Positions 63,517-64,000 of a DNA stretch of 64,000 nucleotides are shown here, one piece after another; the first letter of the stretch is position 1; the number at the start of each line of letters is the position of its first letter. A program made the position numbers and the translations under genes. Origin of the DNA: Microdochium bolleyi. Its lineage: Eukaryota > Ascomycota > Sordariomycetes > Xylariales > Microdochiaceae. The DNA is taken from contig KQ964254.1 in the NCBI GenBank assembly GCA_001566295.1, positions 62,001 through 126,000 of the forward strand, written 5' to 3'. The notes beneath the pieces were generated by a model. That model was not told the DNA's origin. It ran no database searches and saw only the letters and a list, made by a program, of their open reading frames with translations.

Positions 63517-64000
63517 GTTGTGCGACTTGTGCGCGACAGTGGAGCCGTGGGTGGTGGGAGGCAGACTGACACCGGGAAGGAGCGACCGGCTTGACTCGAC
63601 TCGAGGGACGGCGGCTGCCTTAAGTCTACCTCTGGGATCGTGGACTGGCCAATGTCAAAATCTCTGACAAGCATCGGGTAATCAGACGCCAGGCAGAAAC
63701 ATCCATCTTGCACGGCCGGGCGCCCCACAGGCAGCTGAAAGGAGTCCCTCGCAGCAAGGGACGGCTGAGGCGCCGCTGCGAGGTGTGGTCATCGACTTGC
63801 GCTTCGGGATCGTCTGATGCCCGAGGTGCGCGCACCCACCCGATCCAATTCCCATCGCCATCCAAGGTTCACAAGCGACATAAGTTCGATGCCTGGCCGG
63901 CGCCGACTCGGTCATGCCAAGAAGTCCCAAGCATCGCCCATCATCACGTCCTCCACGGGGACACGCCTTGTCAAAGCTTGACCCGTCACTCCCTTCCCCA
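63517..64000. other. Transporter promoter side, window end
   Basis: Upstream region of the MFS transporter up to the window edge. No gene is seen; a neighbour may begin beyond 64000. Confidence 0.5.

Noticed and set aside
1..64000. CRISPR arrays, insertion sequences, prophage or transposon remains
   Set aside because: No regularly spaced direct repeats, transposase, reverse transcriptase or terminal inverted repeats were found; gene structure is plainly fungal nuclear.

Overview
This is a stretch of nuclear DNA from a filamentous ascomycete, most likely a Sordariomycete. The evidence is: short introns (about 50-150 bp) with GT...AG borders and CTRAC-type branch points, GC-rich third codon positions, spacers of 0.15-3.5 kb with no operons, and gene families typical of moulds (a ccg-9-type trehalose phosphorylase, a fused Pex14/Pex17-type peroxin, a fungal tetraspanin, a DHA2 drug transporter). 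No virus, transposon, CRISPR array, rRNA or tRNA could be supported. One 85-base run of N between G-runs (9300-9384) shows this is a draft assembly.

Layout, left to right. 0.7-8.6 kb: a mitochondrial Msp1-like AAA ATPase (+), a Gag1-clamp (DUF4050-like) protein (-) and a polyglutamine protein (-). 8.6-20 kb: a gene-poor part with the assembly gap, then an acidic nuclear protein, the INO80 subunit Ies2 and a large repeat/coiled-coil protein, all on -. 22-31.8 kb: a Pex14-type peroxin (+), the wybutosine enzyme Tyw4/Ppm2 (-), Atg18 (+) and the Pps1 phosphatase (-). 31.8-35.4 kb: a long spacer without a supported gene. 35.4-48.9 kb: a DDHD phospholipase (+), flavohemoglobin (-), trehalose phosphorylase with nine exons (-), a tetraspanin (-) and a mitochondrial PP2C phosphatase (-). 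49.5-64 kb: a KPWE-motif protein that looks like the recently described peroxin Pex39 (+), an unknown protein (-), the acyl-CoA-binding pexophagy receptor Atg37 (-), RNase III (-), mitoribosomal protein mS33 (+), a PUF RNA-binding protein (+) and a 14-TM MFS transporter (-).

The genes do not form one pathway, but two themes recur. Four act on peroxisomes or their turnover (Pex14/17-type, Pex39-like, Atg37, Atg18). Three act in or on mitochondria (AAA ATPase, PP2C, mS33), with the DDHD phospholipase a possible fourth. Most exon models below were built by hand from reading-frame phase, splice signals and recalled family similarity; coordinates were checked by codon arithmetic. The least certain are the first introns of the trehalose phosphorylase and the tetraspanin.
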